The notes under the pieces were generated by a model. The model made no database searches. It was not told where the DNA came from and worked only from the letters and a program-made list of their open reading frames with translations. Both the position numbers and the translations under genes were made by a program. DNA of 64,000 nt from JBDGYW01 sp964518955. Lineage in GTDB: Bacteria; Gemmatimonadota; Gemmatimonadetes; Gemmatimonadales; GWC2-71-9. Of this stretch, positions 41,559 to 50,719 are shown one piece after another. The stretch is taken from the NCBI GenBank assembly GCA_964518955.1, contig CAZFHS010000001.1, positions 248,001 to 312,000 of the forward strand. Reading direction: 5' to 3'. Every line of letters starts with the position of its first letter. The first letter of the stretch is position 1.

Positions 41559-42728
41559 TCACGGCGGTAGGAGTTCTAGGTCCTCAGGGTCGGCTAGCCC
41601 TTCGAGAAAACTGATGACTTTACCAGTGGCATTGTGCACACCGTAGATGGCGCCGGGGCTGAATACCGTCACGAACGAAAAACCACCTGCGACGACAATG
41701 CTCGTGACGTCGTGCAGGTCCTCCGGAAGCTCCGCGATCATCTCGAGTGGACCTGACTCCCCGAAGTAGTAAATGCTCTGTGCATGGCAAATGTAGTAGT
41801 ATCCGTCGCTGTAGTCGATTGCGGGCAACCAGAACAGTTGATCCGACAGTTCTGGGAACACTGCGATCTCAAACGTGCTTAGGTCAACGCTCAAAAGACT
41901 CCAGGGCGAACGATGTGATACGACCAATGAGTCCCCTACTACGACGCCATCGTTGCTCTGATGATACGGGTCGGAGCCTATTTGCATACTGACAACTGCG
42001 AGGAGACCGCCGGCACCGTCGATGAAGTAGATGCTGTCTTGAACATTGCTCATTAGGGCGAAGCGGCCGCCGGGCAGAGCTGAGAATTCCGAGTACCTCG
42101 GCACGGCATCTGGGATCGCAATCCGGCGGAGAAGCACACCGTCGAGATCGTACTCCTCTATTCCTGTTGTCGCCGTGAACACGCGATCGCCTTCGATTTC
42201 GACGCCGATCCCGCTCCCGATGAACGACTCGGCGTTTGCGTTCTCGTCAACGGCGAGGATCCCGTGGGCAGTCTGCACGAGAAACCGCAGTTCCTCTTCA
42301 AAGTGAGGGCTGGCGACAACGATATTGGATATCCTCGACCAGTTCCCGGCCTCGTCCACCACACGAAGGGCGAAAAAGTATTGCTTCCACCAGCCGAGGC
42401 CAGACACCGTCATCTCCTGAGTGGTTCCGGCAGCAGCCGGGGTGGGCATGTCCGTTACCAGCCACGCGTCACGCCAATTGGCCACACCGATCGGCGACAG
42501 GGAGTATCTAAGGTCGTATTCCGAACCGGTGCCTACCAGACTGTCGTCGCCTGAGGCGGTCCAGGTCAGAGTGATCGATGTCCCGAGCGAGTCTGTGACG
42601 TGCAGGTCAGAAATCGCGGTCGGCGCAATGGTGTCATCTGGCGAGGTGCTGCCATCGCCGCACGCTGTGAGCGAGGCAACGATCAGTGCTGCGATCCAGT
42701 TCTTCGTGCGGCCTGGGTAACCTGGCAT
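41559..42728 (-). CDS. Lipoprotein with fibronectin type III and propeller-like domain
   Basis: 389 aa from the ATG at 42728 with GGAGG 6 nt upstream. Lipobox LTAC. Residues ~30-130 are a fibronectin type III domain (AISDLHVTDSLGTSITLTWTA ... YFFALRVVDEAGNWS). The rest is likely a beta-propeller (repeated GG.FALMS, ..YFIDGAGG, YYICHAQSIYYF), often found in surface-binding proteins. Function unknown; a surface attachment or sugar-binding role is possible. It converges on the serine hydrolase gene within 18 bp. Confidence 0.75.
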   Translation of the reverse strand: MPGYPGRTKNWIAALIVASLTACGDGSTSPDDTIAPTAISDLHVTDSLGTSITLTWTASGDDSLVGTGSEYDLRYSLSPIGVANWRDAWLVTDMPTPAAAGTTQEMTVSGLGWWKQYFFALRVVDEAGNWSRISNIVVASPHFEEELRFLVQTAHGILAVDENANAESFIGSGIGVEIEGDRVFTATTGIEEYDLDGVLLRRIAIPDAVPRYSEFSALPGGRFALMSNVQDSIYFIDGAGGLLAVVSMQIGSDPYHQSNDGVVVGDSLVVSHRSPWSLLSVDLSTFEIAVFPELSDQLFWLPAIDYSDGYYYICHAQSIYYFGESGPLEMIAELPEDLHDVTSIVVAGGFSFVTVFSPGAIYGVHNATGKVISFLEGLADPEDLELLPP

Positions 42729-42891
42729 CGGACGCCTCCAGTTCCGTCTCAAATAGCATCATATGCCTCGGCGGTCAACTTTCGATCAACCATCGCGTGG
42801 CGGCAATCAATTCGGTGCTTGTGGTGGGAGTTGAAGTGGGAATGGGGAATTGGCGTGAAGGTGCCTGCGGGAGGCGTCCTCACCTATCCAG

Positions 42892-45384
42892 TCAGTCGTC
42901 GCGCAGCAAAGTCGTAGGATCGACCCTCACTGCCCTACGAAGCGGCAGGTACGCAGCAACCATCGCTGCCGCGAGCAGTACCAGAACTCCCACAGCGAAT
43001 GTCGCCGGATCGGTCGAACCCACTCCGAAGAGCAGACCACGCACCAACCGCGTGACGCCGAAGGCGCAAACCAACCCGATGCCAAGGCCGAGTAGTACCG
43101 CACCCATTGAGTGAGTGATTACCAGCCTTGCGATCTCTCGGCGATGCGCTCCCACTGCCATACGTATACCGATCTCACCCTGTCGTTGGGTCACGGCCAG
43201 ATTCGTAACGCTGTAGATACCTGCGGCGGCGAGCACCAGACCGATGAGCGCCACGACAGTGAACAACTCCGCATTCATTCGTTCGTTCGATAGGAAACCA
43301 CTCACCAGCCGATCGTACGGCTCGGTGTTCACCAACGTCAGCTCCGCGTGGAAGTCTCGCAGCTCGCGCTCCAGGCGCGGGGCCGCCACCGCGGGATCGA
43401 TCGTCGTGTTTACCACCACCATGTTGTGCGGGGTCCAGTCGTGCTGCAGGTAGGCGAAATAGATCAGCGGCTCGGGTTCGGTTAGAACGTTCCTGGTTCT
43501 TGAGTCGCGCACCACGCCCACGATCTCCAGGCTCCGCTCCTCGGCGCCGAAGTTGCGGACGGCCGGCGCCGGGCCTGAGCCCGACCACCATAGCATGCGA
43601 CCTACGGGGTCCCCCTCGGGGAAAAACCTCGCCGCAAACGCCTCGGTGACCAGCACCACCCTGGCACTGTCATTGGTATCCCACTGCGGCAATGCGCGAC
43701 CACGGACGAGATCCAACCCGACTGTCTCGGAAAAACCGGGAGCGGTGAGCGTGTACGGTACCATCGAGGGCTCGTCCTGGGTGTCGACCAAGAAAGGCGC
43801 AGCGTAGTGATATCCGGAGAGAGGCGCAACGTTTGCTACGCTCACATCGTGCACCCACGGTTGGGATTCCAGGTGGAACGAAAGGTCCCTGTAGAATTGT
43901 TTGATGCCTGGCTGGTCCAGGCCCATCGCGCTGACAGTAATGACGCTCACGAGCAAACGGTCATCGTCGAACCCTGTGTCGATGCGAAGGACGTTGTCCA
44001 AAGTACGCAGCACCAGCCCGGCTCCAATCAACAGCACGACAGAGAGCGCCACCTGAAACGACACTAAGAGGTTGCGCGCACCGAACCGATGCAAGAGGCG
44101 CTTCGGTTTGGATACATTGGCATCGCCCTTCAGGGCCTCGACCAGATCAGAGCGGGACACTCTGAGCGCCGGCAGAACCCCTGCCAATACACCTGCGACG
44201 ATCGCGATTCCCATCGTGACGACTGCCACACCAAGATCGAGGCTTATCTCTCGCGGCACGCCAACTCGCCATACCGACGATTGTGCAAAGTACGATCCGA
44301 TTCTAATGCCGGCCGGGATCGGGAGTAGGAGCGCAAGAAGACCGGCCGCACCCGACAGAAGGAAGTTTTCGGCCAACAACTCCCCGATCACCCGCCTAGG
44401 CGAAGCGCCGAGTGCCCCCTTCACCGCCATCTCGCGCCGTCTGCCGGCGGCCATCGAGAGCATCAAGTTGGAAACGTTTCCACAGGCCAGAAGCAGCAGT
44501 ACAACAGCGCCGGCCAGCATCAAACGAGCTGCCGGTAGCTGGTCCGCACTGGCAGCTGGTTGGACCCATGCCGGGGGAACGATCGTGTTTTGCCTCACAC
44601 TCTCCGAGCGCGGGTAAATGTCATCCATGCCGGCTGCAACCGTCCCCAACTCAGCCTCGGCCTGCTCCACGGAAGACCCCGGCGCGAGCCGACCATACAT
44701 CAATACGTAGGCCAGGTCGCGATTCCGGAGACTCGCACCCACGTCCCGGTAGGAGACTTTGATCTGTTCCAGCGGCAGCCAGATGTCGGGCCTGATCGAA
44801 GCGACGGAACCGATGAAATCCTCCGCGGCAACACCGATTACGGTGATCGGCCTGCCGTTCAGAAACACCGTTTGCCCGACCACGTCGGGATCGGCAGCGA
44901 AACTGCTGCGCCAGAAGCTGTATGACAACAGCACAACGGGTGGCGCTTCGGGGCGATCATCGTCCCGCGAGAGAACTCGCCCGATGGTCACACCGACACC
45001 GAGCAGCGAGAAGTAATTACCCGAGACCGCTTGCCCGAACACTTGTTGGTTGGAGAGGCCGTGCCGCAGCCCACCGGCGAAAGACCTCTGCGCGGCAGCT
45101 AATCCCTCGAACGCGCCCGTGGCCGAGGCGGCGTAGTCGAGGAAGTCGAGGTACGAGATGGCGGTGTATGGGTTGTCTCGCTCGACCCCGTAGATCTGAA
45201 CGAGCCCATCTGCGTCGACACCGGGAAATGGGCGGTAGAAACTATTGATATAGGTGAAAACAGTGCTGCTGGCCGCGAGCCCCAACGTGAGGATGCCGAC
45301 TGCCACCGCGCTATAGAACGGTCGCTGGGTAAGCGATCGGATGGCCGCCCTAAAGTTGTGGTTCACAGTTGCGAGCATAGTCAT
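42892..45384 (-). CDS. ADOP-type duplicated ABC permease without adjacent PadR
   Basis: 830 aa from the ATG at 45384; a second ATG 6 nt inside is also possible. Two FtsX/MacB modules: first helix PFYSAVAVGILTLGLAAS, then VVLLLLACGNVSNLML and RREMAVKGALGASPRR; second LVSFQVALSVVLLIGAGLVLR, FTVVALIGLVLAAAGIYSV, RQGEIGIRMAVGAHRREI. Unlike the ADOP at 6.3-9.0 kb it lacks the N-terminal LYPRGYR extension. No PadR regulator or ATPase is nearby; the divergent gene instead encodes a wHTH-nucleotidyltransferase. Substrate unknown. Confidence 0.88.
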   Translation of the reverse strand: MTMLATVNHNFRAAIRSLTQRPFYSAVAVGILTLGLAASSTVFTYINSFYRPFPGVDADGLVQIYGVERDNPYTAISYLDFLDYAASATGAFEGLAAAQRSFAGGLRHGLSNQQVFGQAVSGNYFSLLGVGVTIGRVLSRDDDRPEAPPVVLLSYSFWRSSFAADPDVVGQTVFLNGRPITVIGVAAEDFIGSVASIRPDIWLPLEQIKVSYRDVGASLRNRDLAYVLMYGRLAPGSSVEQAEAELGTVAAGMDDIYPRSESVRQNTIVPPAWVQPAASADQLPAARLMLAGAVVLLLLACGNVSNLMLSMAAGRRREMAVKGALGASPRRVIGELLAENFLLSGAAGLLALLLPIPAGIRIGSYFAQSSVWRVGVPREISLDLGVAVVTMGIAIVAGVLAGVLPALRVSRSDLVEALKGDANVSKPKRLLHRFGARNLLVSFQVALSVVLLIGAGLVLRTLDNVLRIDTGFDDDRLLVSVITVSAMGLDQPGIKQFYRDLSFHLESQPWVHDVSVANVAPLSGYHYAAPFLVDTQDEPSMVPYTLTAPGFSETVGLDLVRGRALPQWDTNDSARVVLVTEAFAARFFPEGDPVGRMLWWSGSGPAPAVRNFGAEERSLEIVGVVRDSRTRNVLTEPEPLIYFAYLQHDWTPHNMVVVNTTIDPAVAAPRLERELRDFHAELTLVNTEPYDRLVSGFLSNERMNAELFTVVALIGLVLAAAGIYSVTNLAVTQRQGEIGIRMAVGAHRREIARLVITHSMGAVLLGLGIGLVCAFGVTRLVRGLLFGVGSTDPATFAVGVLVLLAAAMVAAYLPLRRAVRVDPTTLLRDD

Positions 45385-45534
45385 CACCCAGGGTCGTGAC
45401 AGCGTCACGGGACAAACTGCTACGTCGCGCGTTTTTTCGGTTATGTCAATTCTACTGCACGAGCGACCTTCTCGGCGAGGAAGTCGTTCGGCCGGTTGGG
45501 GCAAGTCGGTCGAGCGTTGACTGTCGTACCCATT

Positions 45535-46146
45535 ATGAGTACATCACCCAATGAATCGGTTCTGGCATCTGCATTGTTCGGCAAGGTACGGCTGGCAATT
45601 CTGGCCCTCCTTTTTGGTCATCCAGATCGTGCCTTCTTCGTACGCGAGATTGTCAGAGTCGTGGAAGGCGGCCAGGGAGCCGTGCAACGAGAACTGGCTC
45701 GACTCGCTGGAGTCGGATTGCTATCGCGGCGCCAGGAGGGGCGGCAAGTCTATTATCAGGCCAACAGAGACACCCCATTGTTTACGGAACTCCAGTCTAT
45801 TATGGCAAAGACCGTTGGCGTGGCCGATGTGCTCCGCACCGCTCTCGCACCGGCGCGGGATCGCATCGCGGTTGCTTTCCTATACGGATCTGTGGCTCAA
45901 GGAGACCCCGAATCGATGAGCGATGTGGATATCATAGTCGTGGGAGATGTCACGTTCGGCGAAATCACCGAACTGCTTTCGCCCATCCAAGATCGGATCG
46001 GGCGGGAGGTCAATCCTTCAGTTTTCCCAACCGAAGATTTCTATAGTCGAGTTGCAAAGAGGGGTGATTTTCTCGCCAGAGCATGGTCAGCTCAGAAGAT
46101 TTTCGTGCTAGGAGATGACGGTGAGTCTGGACAGCTGGCTCGCTAA
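45535..46146 (+). CDS. Winged-helix fused to MNT nucleotidyltransferase (antitoxin-like)
   Basis: 203 aa from the ATG at 45535. Residues ~10-80 are an ArsR-like winged helix (LFGKVRLAILALLFGHPDRAFFVREI and RQEGRQVYYQA). Residues ~90-200 are a minimal nucleotidyltransferase with the active-site pattern GSVAQGDPESMSDVD. MNT proteins paired with HEPN proteins form type VII toxin-antitoxin systems, where the MNT enzyme adenylylates the HEPN toxin. The fused DNA-binding domain suggests autoregulation. The next gene, HEPN-like, starts 26 bp before its stop. Confidence 0.88.
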   Translation: MSTSPNESVLASALFGKVRLAILALLFGHPDRAFFVREIVRVVEGGQGAVQRELARLAGVGLLSRRQEGRQVYYQANRDTPLFTELQSIMAKTVGVADVLRTALAPARDRIAVAFLYGSVAQGDPESMSDVDIIVVGDVTFGEITELLSPIQDRIGREVNPSVFPTEDFYSRVAKRGDFLARAWSAQKIFVLGDDGESGQLAR

Positions 46147-46429
46147 CGGCTGGGTCGTAGAGCATGAGGCCACGCGTGAGGAGATCGTCAGCCTACTCGA
46201 AATCGCCGATCGGGACATCGAACAATGTGCAGCGGCAGAGCTCGGCCCGGATTGGCGTCACAACATCGCCTACAATGCAGCGCTCCAACTAGCGACCGCT
46301 GCGTTGTCAGCTAGTGGTTATCGGGCCAAACGAGAGGCTCAGCACTTTCGGATACTGCATTCACTCGAATACACGGTAGGCGTGACTCACAAGATGATCC
46401 GGCGCCTGGACCAAGCGAGAAATGGATGA
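46121..46429 (+). CDS. HEPN-domain protein, C-terminally truncated
   Basis: 102 aa from the GTG at 46121 (GGAG 6 nt upstream), overlapping the MNT gene by 26 bp. The N-terminus MSLDSWLANGWVVEHEATREEI and NIAYNAALQLATAALSASGYRAKR match the HEPN family linked to MNT. An Rx4-6H motif, the ribonuclease active site of HEPN toxins, is present as RAKREAQH. Family members, as I recall them, run on another ~40 residues after LDxFRKKRN (a KRN..DYE segment); this one stops at LDQARNG. Sequence after the stop has no continuation in any frame. The toxin may therefore be inactive. Confidence 0.72.
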   Translation: MSLDSWLANGWVVEHEATREEIVSLLEIADRDIEQCAAAELGPDWRHNIAYNAALQLATAALSASGYRAKREAQHFRILHSLEYTVGVTHKMIRRLDQARNG

Positions 46430-46556
46430 TTCTCGAGCACCGTAGCTTGCGGTGAACCGCCCGGCCGGCACACATTGAGTCGGTTCATCTTCCGACATAC
46501 TGAAGTTCAACCACCATCCAACCTCAAATCTGCCTGAGACGAAGTATCACCGTCAA

Positions 46557-46585
46557 TTGACACTGTTATATAACAGTGTTACGAT
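46557..46585 (+). promoter_or_regulatory. Promoter with perfect 20-bp palindrome in the spacer
   Basis: -35 TTGACA (46557-46562), 17-bp spacer, -10 TACGAT (46580-46585). The 20-bp perfect palindrome ACACTGTTATATAACAGTGT (46560-46579) overlaps the -35 end and fills the spacer. This is the place where MerR-type regulators bind. The start codon of the MerR-like gene is 22 bp downstream, so the 5' UTR is short. Confidence 0.8.
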
Positions 46586-46606
46586 TCATCCATATCAACA
46601 GAACCA

Positions 46607-47254
46607 GTGTTTTCGCTGAATGAGTTGGTCGACGCCGCCAGAGAGGCCATGGCAGACTGGCCGGCGCCGACCAACCGCCAGATCCGGGCTTTGCCGGATG
46701 TACGCACGCTCCGCTACTACACACACCTGGGCTTGCTGGACCGCCCGGTGGCGTTCAGGGGGCGGACGGCTCTGTACGGGCGGCGGCACCTGCTGCAGGT
46801 GCTGGCCATCAAGCGACTCCAGTTCGGCGGCAGGTCGCTGGAGCAGATCCAGGAAGATTTGTACGGCGCTGACGCAGAGTTGCTGGAGCAGGTTGTCGGC
46901 GGCAACGAGCTACCTGAGTCCGCTGCCGGTGAGCGGCTCAGCAAGCCAAAGAGTCAGCGAGCAAAGGAGTTCTGGAAGGAGACTGTACGAGCAGCGAGCA
47001 GCGAGCAGCGAGCAGAACAGATCGGCAGCGAGCAGCGTGCAACGAGTTTCGCAGTAGAACCCCAACGGGTGACCCAGCTTTCGGTTGCCCCGGGCGCGAC
47101 GCTGGTTCTGCCGCTCGAGCACTTGAGCGAGGAGGCCTTTGCGGAGCTGCCCGCCGCCTTGGCACCGCTCCAGGAGTGGTTGGCGAAACACCTGGGCACA
47201 ACGTCACATAATCAGACGAACCAGGAGAGAGGCAATGACCAGCCTAGCAACTAA
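46607..47254 (+). CDS. MerR-like HTH regulator linked to VIT/VWA protein
   Basis: 215 aa from a GTG at 46607. The first ~75 residues have a MerR-type HTH (PTNRQIRALPDVRTLRYYTHLGLLDRP followed by GRTALYGRRHLLQVLAIKRLQFGGRSLEQIQ). After that comes a long linker rich in Q/A/R/E (about 115-155) and a C-terminal hydrophobic/acidic segment. A palindromic promoter lies 22 bp upstream. It overlaps the start of the VIT/VWA gene by 20 bp; the two are certainly cotranscribed. This pairing is known in other bacteria, but the effector is not. No cysteines for metal binding are present in the HTH part. Confidence 0.85.
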   Translation: MFSLNELVDAAREAMADWPAPTNRQIRALPDVRTLRYYTHLGLLDRPVAFRGRTALYGRRHLLQVLAIKRLQFGGRSLEQIQEDLYGADAELLEQVVGGNELPESAAGERLSKPKSQRAKEFWKETVRAASSEQRAEQIGSEQRATSFAVEPQRVTQLSVAPGATLVLPLEHLSEEAFAELPAALAPLQEWLAKHLGTTSHNQTNQERGNDQPSN

Positions 47255-49574
47255 GGATTTCCCATCGACATCAGATCCGGATCAGGCCGGCTTCGGTTGC
47301 CTGCGTGGCCCCAAGGGCTGCCTGCCTCTCAAGGCATTCAGCGCCCACGCGCACATCGCCGGCACGGTCTACAACTGGAGCATCGAACAGACGTACGTCA
47401 ACACGACGGACGGGTTCATCGAGGCAGTGTACATCTTCCCCCTGCCTCCCAGAGCTGCGGTATCTGCATTCCACCTGCGTGTGGCCGGAAGGACGGTTAC
47501 CGGCGAGATAAAAGAGCGTGTGCAAGCGCGCCATGATTACGCCGAAGCAATCAAGGACGGCAAGCGCGCAGCACTACTGGAAGAGGACAGAGCAGACGTT
47601 TTCACCGTCCAGGTCGGCAACATCCCGAGCGGTGAAGATGCTGTGGTATCCCTCGAGCTGTCCGGACCAGTTGCAGTCGAGAGCGGGGAGTGTGAGGTGC
47701 GTATGCCGCTGGTTGTGGCGCCGCGCTACATCCCCGGTTCGGCGATTGGCGGAGACGTCGGTACGGGAACGGTGGGCGACACCGATGCCGTGCCAGATGC
47801 ATCTCGAATCACGCCACCCGTGCTGCTCCAGGGTTTTCCGAACCCTGTCGCACTCGACATGAGCGTGAGCATCGATCAAAGAGGCCTCGAGGTGTCCGAC
47901 ATTGCCTGTTCCCTGCCCACCGACCAGATCGGCGAGAACCACTGGCGTGTGGTACCCGGGCAGCGTCTGAACCGTGACTTCATCCTGAGGTATCGCGTGC
48001 ACGGAGCTGAGATGCAGGCGTCGGCGCTGATCGTGGGTGATGCGCCGGGCGGAGGTTCGACACTGTCGGTGTGCCTCGTGCCTCCCGAAGCCAGCGTTTC
48101 GCGCGTGCCCCGCGACGTAGTTGTCGTGCTGGATCGCTCGGGCAGCATGGGCGGGTGGAAGATGGTGGCCGCAAGGCGCGCCGCGGCCCGCATGGTAGAC
48201 GCGCTCGATTCGGAAGACTCATTCTCCGTGCTCGCCTTCGACAACGTCATCGAGTGCCCCGACGGCCACGACAAGAAGCTGCGCTCCGGCACCGACCGGG
48301 AGCGGTTCAGGGCTGTCTCCTACCTGGGGAACCTGGATTCGCGCGGGGGAACCGAGATGACCAGCGCCCTAAAAAAAGCGTTCAAGCTGCTGGACAATTC
48401 TGGAGACGGTCGTCAACCGATACTCGTGTTGATCACCGACGGGCAGATCGGCGATGAAGACCGACTGCTCAAATCTCACAAGAAGGCGCTCGAGAATGTA
48501 CGGGTGGTGGCGCTCGGCATCGACCGCGCGGTGAACGAGGGCCTCCTCGACAAGATCACTCGTCCAAACGGCGGTTGGTACGCCTGCGTGGATTCGGGAG
48601 ATTGGCTCGACGAGGTGCTGGCCTTTGCTGCACGTCAGATTCAAGAGCCGTCTCTCAGAGACATCTCAATAAAAGCGACCGGGATGGACGAGGGCGATCT
48701 CACGCCCAGCCCTGTACCTGACCTCTACGGCGCTAGGCCGCTCACGCTCTGGGCGCGCATCTCGAAAGCGGCACCGAAGGTAAACATCTCGGGCACGCTG
48801 CCCGACGGGGAACCGTTCAAGACCACCGTAGATGTCTCCGAATCCAACTGCACGGCATTCCACACTGCGTGGGCACGCTCGCGCATTCGTGATCTGGAAG
48901 ACAAGTACGCGGCGGAGCACGACGCCGGTATGGCGAAACGCATCGTCGAGATCTCTTTGGCCAACAAGGTTCTTTCGCGATTCACGGCGTTCGTTGCGGT
49001 GGACTCTGAGAAGCAGGACGTGCAAGACATGAGGACCATCACGCAGCCCGTCGAAGAGCCGGACGGTTGGGAGATGAAGGCCTTCATGACGGGTACGCCG
49101 ATGGCAGGCTTGCCCGAACCGAGCGCCGGTTTCGCCGACTCAAGCAGGAGTATCACCACGGGTGAGTTCCTGGCGCAGAAGCCTGCCGGCATCGTGGCCA
49201 AGAGGAGCATTCGGCCCGGCTTGGCCTCTATGGCAAAGGGCCGTCGCACAACAGCACCGGTTGCCCCTGGCGAACTAGCAGCGCACCTCCTCGCGGAACT
49301 GCACGACGGCCTAACCGACGCGCTTCAACGGGCCTTGTGTCTCAGGCGTGACTCGTTCGCCGAAAAAGTGCGAAACCTCATCGGCGATTTGAAAAAAGCC
49401 GGTGAGAAAGAGACGGCCAAGAAGTTGAAAGCACTGCTGAAACGTATCGCACCACCCTCAACCATCGAAGAAGTGGCTGGTACCTGGGACGAATGGAAAT
49501 CTCTGCTGGAGTCCGTCGCGAGTGGCAACGTGGGGCAGAAGGCCGGCAATAAACGAGAGGGGTGGTGGCGGTAG
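47235..49574 (+). CDS. VIT and von Willebrand factor A domain protein (ITIH-like)
   Basis: 779 aa from the ATG at 47235 with GGAGAG upstream. Residues ~20-150 are a VIT domain (CLPLKAFSAHAHIAGTVYNW ... VQARHDYAEAIKDGKRAALLEE). Residues ~285-480 are a VWA domain with the MIDAS motif DRSGSMG; it continues with RGGTEMTSALKKAF and LITDGQIGD. The C-terminal region ends in a helical coil (FAEKVRNLIGDLKKAGEKETAKKLKALL). No signal peptide is visible, so unlike eukaryotic inter-alpha-trypsin inhibitor heavy chains it is probably cytoplasmic. It overlaps a MerR-type regulator gene by 20 bp. Function unknown; metal-dependent protein binding is expected. Confidence 0.9.
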   Translation: MTSLATKDFPSTSDPDQAGFGCLRGPKGCLPLKAFSAHAHIAGTVYNWSIEQTYVNTTDGFIEAVYIFPLPPRAAVSAFHLRVAGRTVTGEIKERVQARHDYAEAIKDGKRAALLEEDRADVFTVQVGNIPSGEDAVVSLELSGPVAVESGECEVRMPLVVAPRYIPGSAIGGDVGTGTVGDTDAVPDASRITPPVLLQGFPNPVALDMSVSIDQRGLEVSDIACSLPTDQIGENHWRVVPGQRLNRDFILRYRVHGAEMQASALIVGDAPGGGSTLSVCLVPPEASVSRVPRDVVVVLDRSGSMGGWKMVAARRAAARMVDALDSEDSFSVLAFDNVIECPDGHDKKLRSGTDRERFRAVSYLGNLDSRGGTEMTSALKKAFKLLDNSGDGRQPILVLITDGQIGDEDRLLKSHKKALENVRVVALGIDRAVNEGLLDKITRPNGGWYACVDSGDWLDEVLAFAARQIQEPSLRDISIKATGMDEGDLTPSPVPDLYGARPLTLWARISKAAPKVNISGTLPDGEPFKTTVDVSESNCTAFHTAWARSRIRDLEDKYAAEHDAGMAKRIVEISLANKVLSRFTAFVAVDSEKQDVQDMRTITQPVEEPDGWEMKAFMTGTPMAGLPEPSAGFADSSRSITTGEFLAQKPAGIVAKRSIRPGLASMAKGRRTTAPVAPGELAAHLLAELHDGLTDALQRALCLRRDSFAEKVRNLIGDLKKAGEKETAKKLKALLKRIAPPSTIEEVAGTWDEWKSLLESVASGNVGQKAGNKREGWWR

Positions 49575-50013
49575 GGGAGCGACCCTGAGCCTTCGCTTCC
49601 CGCTCACCTACCTCAGCTAACCGCCGTTTGGGGGCCCCCACGCTCAGCCAGGCCACTCCCCCTTCGCGGGCTGTAGAGTGCTTTCAATCTTGGGTTGCGC
49701 CTACAAACACCGATTGTGAACTCCCAATCGCCCGTTGCTTGTTAACCGCCGCCATTCGTTCGGCTGCAGACGGTGATTGTAAACAAACAATCAGCCGCCG
49801 GAAGCGCTTTGTCGCCCGACGTACGCCGCCAAATCACGCCAGTGCCGAACATCCCAGAACTTCGTCGCCGCCGCGGAGGTTGAAGGAAGGTGGAACGCCT
49901 ATGTAACTACTGAACCGCGACATTTCGATCCACTCAGCGTGATTTCGGTACAGCGATCCCTCACATCATCTCTCATTTTCACCCGCAGCACTACTCACAA
50001 TCTGTAATACTGA
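49575..50013. other. Intergenic region with a solo copy of the 25-bp repeat
   Basis: 439 bp without a gene. The 25-bp motif at 49647-49671 (GCCAGGCCACTCCCCCTTCG..) differs by two bases from the second copy in the 32.3-kb hairpin. A small stem TGATTGT-AAACAA-ACAATCA occurs at 49774-49793. Nothing else is visible. Confidence 0.6.
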
Positions 50014-50370
50014 GTGTTATACTTGTCTGAAGAATGCCGACAGGAGTTCGTCGAGTTCGTCTACACGCCAACGTTTGAGCGTTCGGCCGACGGCATCCTT
50101 GCGGAAAGTGATCTACTTGCTCTCGAACATGTGCTCGTCAATCACCCGTGTGCCGGAAGCATCGAGCGCGGCTTGGGCGGCGTACGGAAAATCAGGGTCA
50201 GACGATCGGGAATAGGCAAGAGTAAGGGCGCGCGCGTGCTCTATCATTTCAATGCACGCACCCGGCGAGTGTATCTGCTACTGGCGTACGCCAAAAGCAG
50301 GTGCCTGGTACTGACCGCTGGTCAGTGCAAAATAGTTCGAGATTTGGTCGATCAGCTCGAGGACAGGTGA
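50014..50370 (+). CDS. HigB/RelE-family type II toxin
   Basis: 118 aa from the GTG at 50014; a TTG at 50023 is also possible since no RBS is clear. The RelE/HigB2-like fold is recognisable in the FVEFVYTPTFERSADGIL part, GLGGVRKIRVRRSGIGKSKGARVLYHF, and RRVYLLLAYAKSRCLVLT. Members cleave mRNA at the ribosome. The gene comes before the antitoxin, as in higBA loci, 4 bp apart. A TATACT box at 50018-50023 overlaps the start and may be a -10 only if the true start is further in. Confidence 0.85.
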   Translation: MLYLSEECRQEFVEFVYTPTFERSADGILAESDLLALEHVLVNHPCAGSIERGLGGVRKIRVRRSGIGKSKGARVLYHFNARTRRVYLLLAYAKSRCLVLTAGQCKIVRDLVDQLEDR

Positions 50371-50374
50371 TCAG

Positions 50375-50719
50375 ATGCCAAAGCGCACGAGCGCGGAAGA
50401 TACCGAAATGTTGATAGCGAGCCTGAGAGAGGCTGTGCAATTCCACCGTGGGAGCAAAAGGCCTGCGAAGCGACACCGAGTGTATGCGACCGCACGGGAT
50501 GTTGTTGCAGAAGCTCCTCGGAGGTACGGTGCGACCAGAATACGCGACATTCGCAATCGACTAGGGCTCTCGCAGACAGTATTTGCAGCCACCCTGAACG
50601 TGAGCCCTGCCACAGTGAGGGCGTGGGAACAAGGTGCGCGCACCCCCGAAGGTCCATCTCGTCGTCTCCTGGAGATCGCGGACCGACACCCGGACATATT
50701 GCTGGAGAACCTCAGCTAG
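50375..50719 (+). CDS. XRE-family antitoxin (HigA-like)
   Basis: 114 aa. The C-terminal half is an XRE helix-turn-helix, IRDIRNRLGLSQTVFAATLNVSPATVRAWEQGARTPEGPSRRLL. The N-terminal part (to about residue 55) is charged and likely wraps around the toxin. Starts 4 bp after the toxin stop, so translational coupling is expected. It would repress the operon and neutralise the toxin. Confidence 0.88.
   Translation: MPKRTSAEDTEMLIASLREAVQFHRGSKRPAKRHRVYATARDVVAEAPRRYGATRIRDIRNRLGLSQTVFAATLNVSPATVRAWEQGARTPEGPSRRLLEIADRHPDILLENLS

Noticed and set aside
50018..50023. TATACT as -10 box of the HigB promoter
   Set aside because: It overlaps the only in-frame starts and has no good -35, so it cannot be relied on.
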